Source: Enterospora canceri (lineage: Eukaryota > Microsporidia > Enterocytozoonidae). From it: 38,135 nucleotides of DNA. The stretch covers positions 1 to 38,135 of the forward strand of contig LWDP01000012.1 in the NCBI GenBank assembly GCA_002087915.1, written 5' to 3'. Shown one piece after another: positions 8,570 through 18,200 of this stretch. The notes below the pieces were generated by a model. That model worked only from the letters and a program-made list of their open reading frames with translations. It was not told the origin of the DNA and searched no databases. The position numbers and the translations under genes were made by a program. Each line of letters opens with the position of its first letter. Position 1 is the stretch's first letter.

Positions 8570-8923
8570 TCATTCATATAGGAGCTTGATGAATTCACGT
8601 ACTGAAATGGGCTGTGTTGGCGTACATGGGATGATTTTGAATGTCTCTGCAATCTCATTGTCGCATAGGCCATTTGTTCCAATTTTCAGAATGTGCGAAA
8701 TGTCACTGTATGTCAGATACTCCCCGTAGTATTTTACCAGCTTCTGCTCGTCCATGTAGTCGCATTCCTCCAATGCCTTAGTGAACTCCTCGTATGACTG
8801 AATGGTCACATCCTTCCCACTGTAGACGAATCCAAGTGCACCAAGTCTCTCTTTGGCTGTCCCGCTCTTATCCTGGCTAAATTCCCTATATTTTCGTTCC
8901 ATTATTTCAGTGGATAGTGGCAT
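8570..8923 (-). CDS. Calmodulin/myosin light-chain-like EF-hand protein
   Basis: 117 residues. The layout resembles an essential light chain such as Mlc1. An N-terminal lobe reads FSQDKSGTAKERLGALGFV, a central segment SYEEFTKALEECDY, then a second lobe with LTYSDISHILKIG, LCDNEIAETFK and a final VREFIKLLYE. The EF-hand loops lack most calcium ligands, as is common in light chains. It would bind IQ motifs of a myosin or a similar target. The start is fixed by CCCCTTG-ATG; a TTG codon just before the ATG is not needed. The formin gene lies next to it on the same strand, so two actin-cytoskeleton genes may be neighbours. Calmodulin or centrin are the alternatives. Confidence 0.55.
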   Translation of the reverse strand: MPLSTEIMERKYREFSQDKSGTAKERLGALGFVYSGKDVTIQSYEEFTKALEECDYMDEQKLVKYYGEYLTYSDISHILKIGTNGLCDNEIAETFKIIPCTPTQPISVREFIKLLYE

Positions 8924-8976
8924 CAAGGGGCCAAAATGAACAGGTATTTGTTATTGTATCAATTAATTCAAACGTG

Positions 8977-11016
8977 TCACAGAAAGTACTCCACGAATCC
9001 AAGCAGCTCTTCCATGAGTTTGTCATCAGTCTCAAGACCAAAGAATGCAATGACTTTCTGCTGCAACTCCTTCATTTCTGAGAACAATTCACATCCACGA
9101 CTGTATTCCTCTTCATCAACGGTGTTCTTGACGTATGCGCTTTTTACCTCACCGAATTCATTGATCAGTGCATCAACTGCTTCGTGATGTGCTATTTCAC
9201 CCAGTTCTTCCTTCAATTTGACCAAATCAATTTTTGGTTTGATCAGGTTCCTAATTTGAGTTGTATGGAATTTGCTCAATGAATCAAATGTGAAGCCTTC
9301 TGCTTTTCCACCAAATCCATTTCTATTGAGCTGGTTGCCGATCACAAGCAATCTACCAAACAGCTCCTTGAGACTTTGGCTTTCTAGAATCCTCTTGTAC
9401 GTTTTTATAGTCAGTTCAAAGATATTCGTGTAGTTCTTTGCTTTGTAGAGGTGCAGAAACATCTGTGATGCCACGGCTTCTTTAAACTCCTCAAGGTCTT
9501 CGATGATGTAGAAAAATCGATCAGCATTTGGCATCTTTTTTGGATCTGTTTTCTTGATCTTTTCGAATTCTTCAGTAGTGCACATGTAGTGGCACAGTTG
9601 CTTTATCAACACCTCGTTTTCACATTCCAGTTTTAGAATTTGATCTCTTAATTCTTCATATGTCAATTTGATCACACTCAACGCTATTGATATCGCATTG
9701 CTCTTCTTTAGATCCATACAACAAATCAGGTCTGATCCTTTTGTGGCTTCAGCTGCCTTCTTTTCTTTTGGAACAACTTTCTTCTCGAATACCTTGAATT
9801 CCTCCAATTTGAAATGCTTCTCATTTTCTAGTATATTGATGTTAGTGAAGATTGTCCTTTTTCCCTTAGGCATTTTGGACCATCTTAGTCCACAATACAC
9901 CTGTTTAGTATCTAACATAGAGACTGCCTTGGATGCTTTTCCAAAAGAGAACTTCTTTGGTTTTTTAGGTTTAGTTTCTTGTTGATCAAGTTCCACCGTC
10001 TTTTGAATGGTGGATTCTGCTATATTTTGAACAACAGTTTCTTCTTTTGATAGTGGGATTTCTACTGGTTTCTGTTCAACTACTGTTTTTTCTTCAATTG
10101 TTGTTTTGGGTTCTTGTTCTTTGATTCTTTCTTTTGCTATTTTTACCTCTTCTTTTACAGCTTCAACCCGTTTGAATTCTGTTTTAGCAGCAGACTCTAC
10201 CTTGGGTTCAGGTTCTTTTATTTCTACAACGTCTTTAACTGCCTTAATTTCACTTGTTTTATCAAATGCCTTATTTTCTATACTTAGCTGTAGTTCCTTG
10301 AATTTGCTTTCCAATATCAAATACTTGGCATTGCTATCTTCTAATCCACTTTTATACTTCTCTATTGTATTCTTATACTCTTCTATACATTCTGCATCAA
10401 TATTGATCATGTTTTTTCTAAATGATTTGCTCAATATTTCTAGCAGTCTTTTGTACGTTATATCACATTTGAACTTCTCTTTGTGTTTGTATATGTTGAT
10501 TTTGATCTGTTGCATCTGTGGTTCATGCTCCAACTTGAAGATGAAGTTCAATTCATCATCAATTTCATCCCAGGTCAATGCATCTGATATAAAATACTGC
10601 AAATATGTCATATTGGCAGACAGGTTATCAAATAGTGCATGTAGTCCCTGACATCCATTGAGATACTTGAAGAACAACTGCTTATCAAATGCATCGTAGT
10701 TTTCAAGTGCCTCAATTGATACTGGTCTATTTGGTTTCAATACAACGAAGATGTCAAACAGGGTGCTCAAATAATCACAGTTGGTTGATGTGAATGTCTT
10801 CTCAAGCACCCTGAATCCATTCATTTCGTTGAATGTGTTTAGAATAGTTTCTCTTTTTATTCTTATGCAAATAAATTTCAAGAACATAAGATTAAGAAGA
10901 GATCTCCTCTGGTTTAGAACAGCCAATATCTGCCTTGTCTTTTCTAGGCACTCTTTTTCTGTGTATTCTTTCACTGCTTTCTCTATTTTCAAACTGTATT
11001 CCTTCACAGTATTCAT
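8977..11016 (-). CDS. Formin (FH2 domain), actin nucleator without FH1
   Basis: 679 residues. The FH2 domain spans about residues 370-650. CGLRWSKMPKGK is the lasso/linker opening, LKKSNAISIALSVIK the knob region, and LLVIGNQLNRNGFGGKAEGFTFDSLSKF the hallmark GNxxN..G...GF.L.SL block. FH2 dimers nucleate and cap actin filaments. The N-terminal 200 residues are helical, like the armadillo-type regulatory region of diaphanous formins. Residues about 215-350 are a Glu/Lys-rich coiled coil. No proline-rich FH1 region is present, so profilin-actin delivery by FH1 looks absent, and no clear DAD is seen at the C-terminus. The start is set by CCCCCA-ATG at 11016; an upstream in-frame ATG would add 15 hydrophobic residues but has no such signal. 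Confidence 0.85.
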   Translation of the reverse strand: MNTVKEYSLKIEKAVKEYTEKECLEKTRQILAVLNQRRSLLNLMFLKFICIRIKRETILNTFNEMNGFRVLEKTFTSTNCDYLSTLFDIFVVLKPNRPVSIEALENYDAFDKQLFFKYLNGCQGLHALFDNLSANMTYLQYFISDALTWDEIDDELNFIFKLEHEPQMQQIKINIYKHKEKFKCDITYKRLLEILSKSFRKNMINIDAECIEEYKNTIEKYKSGLEDSNAKYLILESKFKELQLSIENKAFDKTSEIKAVKDVVEIKEPEPKVESAAKTEFKRVEAVKEEVKIAKERIKEQEPKTTIEEKTVVEQKPVEIPLSKEETVVQNIAESTIQKTVELDQQETKPKKPKKFSFGKASKAVSMLDTKQVYCGLRWSKMPKGKRTIFTNINILENEKHFKLEEFKVFEKKVVPKEKKAAEATKGSDLICCMDLKKSNAISIALSVIKLTYEELRDQILKLECENEVLIKQLCHYMCTTEEFEKIKKTDPKKMPNADRFFYIIEDLEEFKEAVASQMFLHLYKAKNYTNIFELTIKTYKRILESQSLKELFGRLLVIGNQLNRNGFGGKAEGFTFDSLSKFHTTQIRNLIKPKIDLVKLKEELGEIAHHEAVDALINEFGEVKSAYVKNTVDEEEYSRGCELFSEMKELQQKVIAFFGLETDDKLMEELLGFVEYFL

Positions 11017-11222
11017 TGGGGGCAATTCTAAAACGAAAGCAATAATGATTGCTAAATGCATGTTGACACATGAAAATTATAACCAAAATGCCATTTACCT
11101 CATACAACATGAATTATCCATTGAAAATGCATATTTCAGCAATGGTACTCGTTTTTGTACAATCCTAAACAGTTTTCAAAGATCAGTTGCAGCTTCTCTA
11201 AAAATGTTTTACCTGTGAAACA

Positions 11223-12026
11223 ATGCTGTTCCCACTTGTTGCGTGTCTAGATTTAAATACTGTTGCCATAATTGATGCAGGATCAACAGGTACGAGATTG
11301 AATCTTTACAGTTTTGATAAATCAAAAATAGAACTGTGTAAACAATACAAACACCCAAAAGCAATCAGTGAAGAAGCATACGAAGAAGTGCTAAGTTCTT
11401 TGACCACAAAATTAGACGAGAAGATTCCACTGGGATTCTATGGCACTGCTGGAATGAGACAAGATTCAAACGGAAAAGATCTATTAAAAAAGATCAAAAC
11501 GTTCCTGAAAAAGTACAATTTGGTTGATTGTAGAATACTGACTGGACCTGAAGAGGCAATCGGATTATACGACGCATTTGAGCACCTAAAATATCTAAAT
11601 GATTACACACTGGTTGATATGGGTGGGAATTCAACACAAGTTGTTGTAAAGAACCACAATCACATCACGATCAAACAGTTTGAAACAGGAATTCAGTCTA
11701 AAAAGAGCATTAATTTACCAAAATTATCAAAGCCAAAACACGTAAACAACCTGTACGTCTTCAGTGCGTTCGCTGATTTACTGAAACAATACAAATCAAA
11801 AACTATTAGAGATGTTCAGAGCAATATTGAAGCAGAATGTAATGTAAAAGAAGAATCTAATAGTGCAAAATGTAAGGATTATGCATTCATACTCAATATA
11901 ATCAGTCAGTTGAATATTTCAACAGATTCAAATATTAAGGTACTGGATGATTTAAATGAAATGTACGTCTCATGGCCTATTGGAATGGCATTGAAAATCC
12001 AAGACAAAAGAAGATCAACTAATTAA
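11223..12026 (+). CDS. GDA1/CD39 family nucleoside phosphatase
   Basis: 267 residues, much shorter than yeast Gda1 (about 518). Apyrase regions are in order: IDAGSTGTRLNLYSFD (ACR1), FYGTAGMR (ACR2), TGPEEAIGLYDAF (ACR3, with the catalytic Glu), VDMGGNSTQ (ACR4), and a C-terminal VSWPIGMAL resembling the last conserved tryptophan block. The first 12 residues (MLFPLVACLDLN) are hydrophobic and may be a short signal peptide, so the enzyme probably acts in the secretory lumen or outside the cell. Gda1-type enzymes hydrolyse GDP or UDP made by glycosyltransferases; ecto-forms hydrolyse extracellular nucleotides. It converges with the membrane-protein gene downstream, 22 bp away. Confidence 0.85.
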   Translation: MLFPLVACLDLNTVAIIDAGSTGTRLNLYSFDKSKIELCKQYKHPKAISEEAYEEVLSSLTTKLDEKIPLGFYGTAGMRQDSNGKDLLKKIKTFLKKYNLVDCRILTGPEEAIGLYDAFEHLKYLNDYTLVDMGGNSTQVVVKNHNHITIKQFETGIQSKKSINLPKLSKPKHVNNLYVFSAFADLLKQYKSKTIRDVQSNIEAECNVKEESNSAKCKDYAFILNIISQLNISTDSNIKVLDDLNEMYVSWPIGMALKIQDKRRSTN

Positions 12027-12048
12027 ATCAGTAATTCTCTATCATTTA

Positions 12049-12618
12049 TCACATGAAGAATATTGGGAATATCGCCCAATATGCTCCAACATTCATCAAC
12101 ATTGAAATGGTCACGAAATAAATCCGATCCAATCTACGCTCAAATGATTTCCCATACATGAGACTCCTTCTTAGAAAGTAATCTGATGCTATTCCAGCAC
12201 AAATGTAGAATACAATTGCGAGATCCTTGATTAACGTGCTCAGAATCATCACAAATGGCAGGTAGCCTGAAGCCAATAGCACCAAATAGTAGTTTTTCAA
12301 CGAGTGATTGTTTAGGAAGATGCTGTAGATGTATCCGCCCATAAATGACAATGCAATGATAGTAAAACACCCAATTAGTGGATACGTTGGCAGTAGAATG
12401 TGCGTAACCGCCTTCAACAGCTTCAATTTGATCAATAGGGTGATCAAGTAGCTTGTAAATATGGCAATTGAATAGAGAACCACAACCAGCAAGTAATGGG
12501 TCAGGTTGATTGGTTTCTGGGCCAGATCAATTGGATTCAGTGTTATTACGGATATAATGTGTGATTTAGCTGTAGAAAAGATGCCCTGTTTCTCTTCTGA
12601 ATTATCTTGTTCTGCCAT
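12049..12618 (-). CDS. Small multi-pass membrane protein, possibly Yip1-like
   Basis: 189 residues from MAEQDNSEEK. Start choice: a GGGTG motif lies about 15-20 nt upstream, and the longer in-frame start would add a hydrophobic leader not expected for this kind of protein. A 25-residue soluble, acidic N-terminus is followed by about five hydrophobic spans (near 45-68, 75-100, 110-130, 133-150, 165-188). A short amphipathic segment before the first span (LNPIDLAQKPINLTHY) resembles the layout of Yip1/YIPF proteins, which bind Rab GTPases at ER-Golgi membranes. The resemblance is topological more than by motif. Another ER or Golgi membrane protein is equally possible. Confidence 0.4.
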   Translation of the reverse strand: MAEQDNSEEKQGIFSTAKSHIISVITLNPIDLAQKPINLTHYLLVVVLYSIAIFTSYLITLLIKLKLLKAVTHILLPTYPLIGCFTIIALSFMGGYIYSIFLNNHSLKNYYLVLLASGYLPFVMILSTLIKDLAIVFYICAGIASDYFLRRSLMYGKSFERRLDRIYFVTISMLMNVGAYWAIFPIFFM

Positions 12619-12669
12619 ATAAATCAGAAACACCCATTTTTCAAACAGTTTTATTATTAGAAACACTGA

Positions 12670-13437
12670 TCAGTCAACCACCTTCTGAATCCGATCCCAA
12701 ATGACACCGTGATTGAATACAAACCCGTCCTTGATCACCGGTTCCATTGGATCCACTCCACTCTCCTTGCACTTTTTCAGGTCTTTCTTGTCCATTCCAA
12801 TGAAAAGGGCTGCTTCTCGCAGTGCACTGAAATCAGGGCAGTTTCTCTTCAAATCAGTCAACAAACCGTCTACACAGACAACTCGAACCATAGCCCACTG
12901 CTTTTTGGTGAATTTGCTGAAATCGTTGAATATTTTGAATTTGATGCCTTCTTTTTCAAATGACGTGCTCTGGGAGAGCAAAGACGACTGCTTCTCAGCT
13001 GTGATTCGCCCTTCTGTCAGAAACAGCTGCAAATTAGCGAAGTTCAACTCCCCCAATGGGTCATTTCCAATCAAAATGTAGTTTTCTTCTGCTATCACTG
13101 GTATCTGATACTGCCTATTCAAAGAATACGTTACTCTTTCAAAATGCCCTGGTGTCTTCGCATTTTTGAACATCCTGATCTCTTCCAACACCTTTGCCTT
13201 GTCCTGAAGTCCAATTGGCTTCACCTGCTTCTCTGAACACTTTGTGATATAATCAATGTGTTTCAAATTCAAGTCAGTGATGTAGAACAAGACTGCTCCA
13301 AGCGTGTATTTCTTCTGCACTGTCTTAAATTCCACCTCAATCGAATACTCGTATTGCTTTGCTCCTATTCGCACTTTCTCCTTCTCAAATGCCACATTTT
13401 TGATCTTTTGTAAAACTTCCTTCAGAATTCCATGCAT
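12670..13437 (-). CDS. Cdc73/parafibromin-like protein (Paf1 complex)
   Basis: 255 residues. The C-terminal third, NDFSKFTKKQWAMVRVVCVDG, resembles the start of the Ras-like C-terminal domain of Cdc73 ('vdd..kF...dW.rVVaVF..G'). The preceding IPVIAEENYILIGN lies where Cdc73 has its 'PIIIVP....it..N' segment. Cdc73 belongs to the Paf1 complex, which travels with RNA polymerase II during elongation. The N-terminal third is basic and helical. The ATG at 13437 follows the stop of the Pcc1-like gene by 13 bp; an upstream TTG is inside that gene and is unlikely. The match is weak, and a lineage-specific protein cannot be excluded. Confidence 0.45.
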   Translation of the reverse strand: MHGILKEVLQKIKNVAFEKEKVRIGAKQYEYSIEVEFKTVQKKYTLGAVLFYITDLNLKHIDYITKCSEKQVKPIGLQDKAKVLEEIRMFKNAKTPGHFERVTYSLNRQYQIPVIAEENYILIGNDPLGELNFANLQLFLTEGRITAEKQSSLLSQSTSFEKEGIKFKIFNDFSKFTKKQWAMVRVVCVDGLLTDLKRNCPDFSALREAALFIGMDKKDLKKCKESGVDPMEPVIKDGFVFNHGVIWDRIQKVVD

Positions 13438-13450
13438 AAAATGGACAAAT

Positions 13451-13684
13451 TTATTCAGATTTTTTTGGTTTGAATTTTTCAACTGTTTCCATTGAGAGCT
13501 GTATCTTGTTACAGACGGAATAGGTCGCCTTGATCAGGCTCTTGACTGTCTTGGCCTTGAATTGCAGCACTATTTTGTTGCCATCCACTACGCTATAGGT
13601 CACATTCTCCCTGTCTTCAAATGTTGCTGCTTTCACCACCATTTCTGCATAGTCGCATTCTATTTCAAACTGTGCTGTTGGCAT
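13451..13684 (-). CDS. PCC1: Pcc1-like KEOPS/EKC subunit
   Basis: 77 residues, the usual size of Pcc1 (about 75-100). The pattern is typical: a first beta strand (AQFEIEC), an alpha helix with AEMVVKAATFEDRENV, a hairpin with YSVVDGNKIVLQFKA, then TVKSLIKATYSVCNKIQLSMETV, where Pcc1 has 'LR.ainsfl..l.La.et'. Pcc1 dimerises KEOPS, the complex that makes threonylcarbamoyl-adenosine (t6A) at position 37 of ANN-decoding tRNAs. The gene lies 13 bp upstream of the Cdc73-like gene and 25 bp after the Sec1/Munc18 gene, all on the minus strand. Small size limits certainty. Confidence 0.6.
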   Translation of the reverse strand: MPTAQFEIECDYAEMVVKAATFEDRENVTYSVVDGNKIVLQFKAKTVKSLIKATYSVCNKIQLSMETVEKFKPKKSE

Positions 13685-13709
13685 GAGGATAAAAAGTTGT
13701 GGATTTTGG

Positions 13710-15071
13710 CTACTTTTTATTCTGTTTTGCTTCTGATTCGATCTCCTGCATCACCGTGGCACAGTTGATGATTTTATCAGTGAAAAGGTACACCATCGTA
13801 TCCAATTCACTTGCTTGTTCCATCACGTCCCTGTATTCTCGATAGGTCAAACCTCCTCTTACATAAATTATATGCATTTTATCATTATGATCCTTACTAT
13901 TTGATTCAATCTTGATGAAAGAGCCTGAATGCAACTTGTGACGCACAAAGTGACGTAGAATCCTCTTGATTGGTGATTCATATGCAAGTAGCTCAGGTTT
14001 ATCAGCAAATGATGGCTTGTATCCAAATGGTATTGGATTGGATATTTTTAGAAATGCTTCATACGTGTCTTTATCCATTCCATCTACCCTGGATCCGCTC
14101 TTGATTGATTCCAACAGCTTCAACTTCATGAAATCCCTTGATTTGTCTTGGAAAATCGAGTAATCGATGGATTCGCCCTTAGTGGCCTTGATTTCACTTT
14201 CACCCAGTTCGTGGTTTCTCATGGATGCATCAAGCACCTTCTTGAAGAGAGCCATATGCGTATCCACAACTTTGGATTGAACCGTAGCACCCTCGATATC
14301 ATCAAACTGATAGTTGCTGATGTTGTACCTCTTCTTTTCAAGCTCCTTCACAAGCAGTCTGATATTCTCTCCCACTTTCTCAATGTCATTGAATTTGTTC
14401 GTCTGAAAAAAGTCGTCATTTAATGCAAATGACTTCTTATCGACAGTGACCTGACTGTTGTTGTATGGCATATACTGGCTTATTGCACCCTGATAGCACC
14501 AATCACTGATCAGTGGTGTGATCAGATCGAAGTTCCTGTCCAGAAGAAGCACCTTTCCTGGCTTATCGTGAGTTGTGTTCTTGAAACTGCTACAGTCAAA
14601 TGTACGCATTGCATAAACACTAGGTTGAACATCAAGTGTATCCAAAACAGCAGAAAACTCCTCTAATTCAACCGTATACAGGTACTCATCCACCTTAACA
14701 GCAGTCATATTCAGTTCAAACACCTCTGCAACTACGCCATTTCTGTCAGCACTGGCTAGAATTTCCAAGGCAAATGGATCAATTGCATTTTTGAATAGAA
14801 TTGTGTAGGAGCTGTAACATGGATCGACCAGTTCGTTGATCAGAAGCTTCAGATTCGTGTTGCTGAGCATCACAACTGCGTTGATATTGATTTTACTGCG
14901 CTTACTGTTTGTCAGGTAGTCGAAGTAGAAGTAATTGGAGTCCAACAGCTTCTTGTAGGCGACTGAGTTGCTTACGATTTGCTTAGTGGCCTCAGTGTCA
15001 AACAGAAGTGCCTTGATGCCACGAGGACGTGTCAGAATCAGTTCAATCTGTTCTGCGTAGAGTGTGTCCAT
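13710..15071 (-). CDS. Sec1/Munc18 (SM) family vesicle-fusion protein
   Basis: 453 residues. SM proteins clasp SNARE bundles and are needed for membrane fusion. Visible blocks are KALLFDTEATKQIVSN near the N-terminus, the hallmark LLLDRNFDLITPLISDWCYQGAISQYM in the middle, and the C-terminal IIYVRGGLTYREYRDVMEQ followed by VYLFTDKIIN, which fits the 'i.viGG.T..E.r......' end of the family. At 453 residues it is shorter than yeast Sec1, Sly1 or Vps45 (about 580-720). I cannot tell whether it is the Sly1, Vps45, Vps33 or Sec1 paralogue. The ATG at 15071 is chosen because the longer frame would run through the adjacent tRNA gene. Confidence 0.85.
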   Translation of the reverse strand: MDTLYAEQIELILTRPRGIKALLFDTEATKQIVSNSVAYKKLLDSNYFYFDYLTNSKRSKININAVVMLSNTNLKLLINELVDPCYSSYTILFKNAIDPFALEILASADRNGVVAEVFELNMTAVKVDEYLYTVELEEFSAVLDTLDVQPSVYAMRTFDCSSFKNTTHDKPGKVLLLDRNFDLITPLISDWCYQGAISQYMPYNNSQVTVDKKSFALNDDFFQTNKFNDIEKVGENIRLLVKELEKKRYNISNYQFDDIEGATVQSKVVDTHMALFKKVLDASMRNHELGESEIKATKGESIDYSIFQDKSRDFMKLKLLESIKSGSRVDGMDKDTYEAFLKISNPIPFGYKPSFADKPELLAYESPIKRILRHFVRHKLHSGSFIKIESNSKDHNDKMHIIYVRGGLTYREYRDVMEQASELDTMVYLFTDKIINCATVMQEIESEAKQNKK

Positions 15072-15100
15072 TGTTTGTTGACTGAGTTTTAAAATAAAAG

Positions 15101-15173
15101 CAATCGCAATGGGATTCGAACCCACAAACCTCCGGTTCCGAAGACCGTTGCTCTACCATTGAGCTATGCGATC
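15101..15173 (-). tRNA. tRNA-Arg (anticodon UCG)
   Basis: On the minus strand the sequence folds as a cloverleaf. The acceptor is GATCGCA pairing with TGCGATT (one G-T), the D arm is GCTC/GAGC, the anticodon loop is CTTCGGA with anticodon TCG, and the T arm is GTGGG-TTCGAAT-CCCAT. The top pair of the anticodon stem is mismatched. No intron is present. A TTTT run follows within about 10 nt, as a polymerase III stop. It reads CGA/CGG codons. Confidence 0.9.
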
Positions 15174-15221
15174 ATCGATTATGCGAAACCCCTATCTAAA
15201 CAGGTGGCCATGTAAGCTTAT

Positions 15222-15240
15222 TTGAGCAAAATGCGCTCAA
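15222..15240. repeat. Short inverted repeat upstream of the Cft1-like gene
   Basis: TTGAGC and GCTCAA flank a 7-nt centre, 12 bp before the ATG at 15253. It could be an operator or a leader hairpin, or chance. The CACCCC signal lies between it and the ATG. Confidence 0.3.
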
Positions 15241-15252
15241 CTTTTCCACCCC

Positions 15253-18200
15253 ATGGGCTACCTTCTGAGAACGAAACAGTTTGAAAACAACACCACCAGG
15301 CTACTGATGAACCAAGACGTCATAGTAATTAAATATGACTACATGATCAAGATATACACCGTTGGCTTTGTCTTTCTTAGGCAGAAGCACTTCTACGACA
15401 GAATCACAGACATATCAATGGATGGGGAGATGCTGGTGGTGCTATTGGGCAATAAGATCATACAATGCAGCCTGCAATTTGAGTCAATTGCTCTTAGGGA
15501 GCTGAATGAGCCTTTTTTCAGTATCGAATGCTATGATGGTTTATGCATTGTGACAAACAAAAAGACAGTTGCACATTTCAAGCTACGAAAGAAGCAGATC
15601 GCAGTCAACACCATCACAGGTGACATAATCAAGCAAGTACGGTTCTATCCATCAACAATATTGATGTGCAAGAATACGAGACTCCAGCTACTCAATATTG
15701 ATGGGAAAATGACACTTTTGGAGGAATATGAGCTGCTAGCAGTTCCAATATTGATTGAATCACTTGATAAATGCATTGTAGTCATTTACAGGCATGGTCT
15801 GGAAGTGATCTATAAAAGCAATAGGTTTCTATACAGGCTATGCAACTTGTTTTACAATGATGCCAGATTTGAAAGCAAAACTGAACCAGATTGTTGTTCT
15901 AGTGGAAAGAAGAAGAGGATTGAAGTGAAACTGCTTGGTGAAAACAGCACCAAGAAAGATATCACTCATTATACGGCAGAATTCTCAGAATTCAAGGTGA
16001 TTTTTGAGAGTATCAAGTGTGTTCAAACTGCTGATGAAATACTACTGATTAATGGAAATGGAGACACGTACAGACTAATCATTGATATAGACGTGAATAT
16101 AATCAGAAATGTGGAGTTGAAATTCATTGAAAAGAGACCTGAGCCAACAGCAGTAGCATACTGTAAGACAGGATATGTCATTGCCTGTAAAAAGGATTAT
16201 CTCGTAGGAGTATCAAATGGAGTAAGAAGTGAGCTACGGCACCTGGGCAACCTGCATACGATTGAAATCAGACCAAATCGACTGATCTACTACACGGAAG
16301 ATGTTGGATTAGTTCATGAGAAATCTATAAAATTAGACAATCACATACCGTATCATACTGAATGTAGTGATATTAAGGAGGATGATGGTGAGTTGTACTA
16401 TTACAGTAGAAATCAATGGGTGCTATACGATGGCAATCAGACAGATAAGAAATTCAGGGGAAATGAAACCAAATCAGGCAACTTGTTTGATTCAGAAGGC
16501 GAATACGAAATTGAGGCAGAAAGCAACAGGATAAAACTATCAAAAAGTAACAGGGTGGTATTCATAATTTGGATAGAGGACATGAATAGTATGATCAAGA
16601 CAGATGAAAAGGCAGCAAGAAGTAGCATTGAAATAGAGCAGATTCTGTTGAAGAAGTACAAGGAGACTCTGAACGTGTTTCTGGTGGTGGATGGATTCCT
16701 ATACATTTATAGGCTGAATGGCGAATACTTGGAGAAGCAGTTTGTGGAAGAGTTGATCTACTTCCAGAATACGATCAAGACAGACCAAACATACATGTTC
16801 AAGTGCAACAGATTCATCTACACCAAGTCAATTGTGCCATACTTCATCTTTGTGGAAAATGAGATAATTTATACAAAATCAAGAATGCCCTATGATAAAA
16901 TTATTCAGGTTAAGGAAGAAGTGTTCTACACGGTGAGAAATAGGCTTGGTGCAACTAATGAGAATAAGATCCAATACGAGAGACTCTGTGACATGGAAGT
17001 GAAAACAGTACCAAAATTCAGATACAGGGGAATAGAAGAAGCCAATTCATCTGAAGTAGCAAAGAAGAAGTTTGTAGGAGCCAAATACAGTAGGCAGCTA
17101 AACCTGGTCAATTGTGTTATTGGATTCAACTACATTATTGGAGTAGGAGTAGCACGAGATTGCTATAGAAACGTACCAGTTGTGCCAGTTGTACACAGAC
17201 AAACAGATGACAACAAGACGGTGACAGAACGAATCAACCCGTACATCGAGGACAACAGAACAGCAGTGATGGGAAGCACACTTCGATTCAGCCTGATCCT
17301 GTACAACCAGAACAGACAATTCATTGAATCCGTTCCACTTGACGAGAACGAGTATGTGGTAGATACGAAGATCATTCTGGAGCATTTTGTACTGGTTGCG
17401 GTGACATCTGTTGAGACGGAAGACCGTGTGGCCAAGAGTCGCCTGATTCTGTACCAAATTGTTTCGATCGTATCCAACAAGAATGAGCCTGGTAAAAATA
17501 TCAAACTCAAGTACATTACGCATGAAATAACAAAATATGCCACACACAGCATCGACATCTTCTACAAGCAGATTCACAAGGAGAAGCACACTTTGAATGA
17601 CATTCTGGTTTGTGTAGGAGTAGGAACACGACTAATGGTCTACGAGGTGAGTTACGACGAGTTTACGGCAGTAGGAAGAATGGAGGTTGGAATATCGACG
17701 GTATCAATTCAGGTGCTTAGGAATTTGGTACTGCTTGGAGACATGTTCAATGGAATGCAACTGCACTTCATGAGACCAGATAACCCACTGAAACTGAGTG
17801 AGTTGGCTACAACAAACGCAATCAGAGACATCCAATGCGTCTATACGGTCGTAGACAACCACGATGTGCTATTTACGTGTGTTACCAAAATGGGTGAAAT
17901 ATACGGATTCAAGTACGAGCCAGAGGAGACAAACACGTTCAAAGGAACCAGACTGGTCAAGCAGTTTGCAATTGACACCAAAATAGGAGGAGTAGCACAC
18001 ACAGCCCAGAGGTGCAATGAGAACTATACCGTGATCAATAACACAATATTCATGATTAAGGAAGTAGGAAACTACGACAAATTGTACGGTGTGATATGCG
18101 ACGTATTGGACAATACGATGGAGTTGAATGCAGAAGACTGTATGGAAATGAACGAGTTACTGACGAATGTGCCTGAAATGGTCTATCAGAAGAATGTGCT

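Noticed and set aside
10106..10651. 181-codon plus-strand frame opposite the formin
   Set aside because: Low-complexity Ser/Leu shadow of the Glu/Lys coiled coil.
15072..15125. 18-codon N-terminal extension of the SM protein
   Set aside because: It would run through the tRNA-Arg(UCG) gene; the ATG at 15071 fits the family better.
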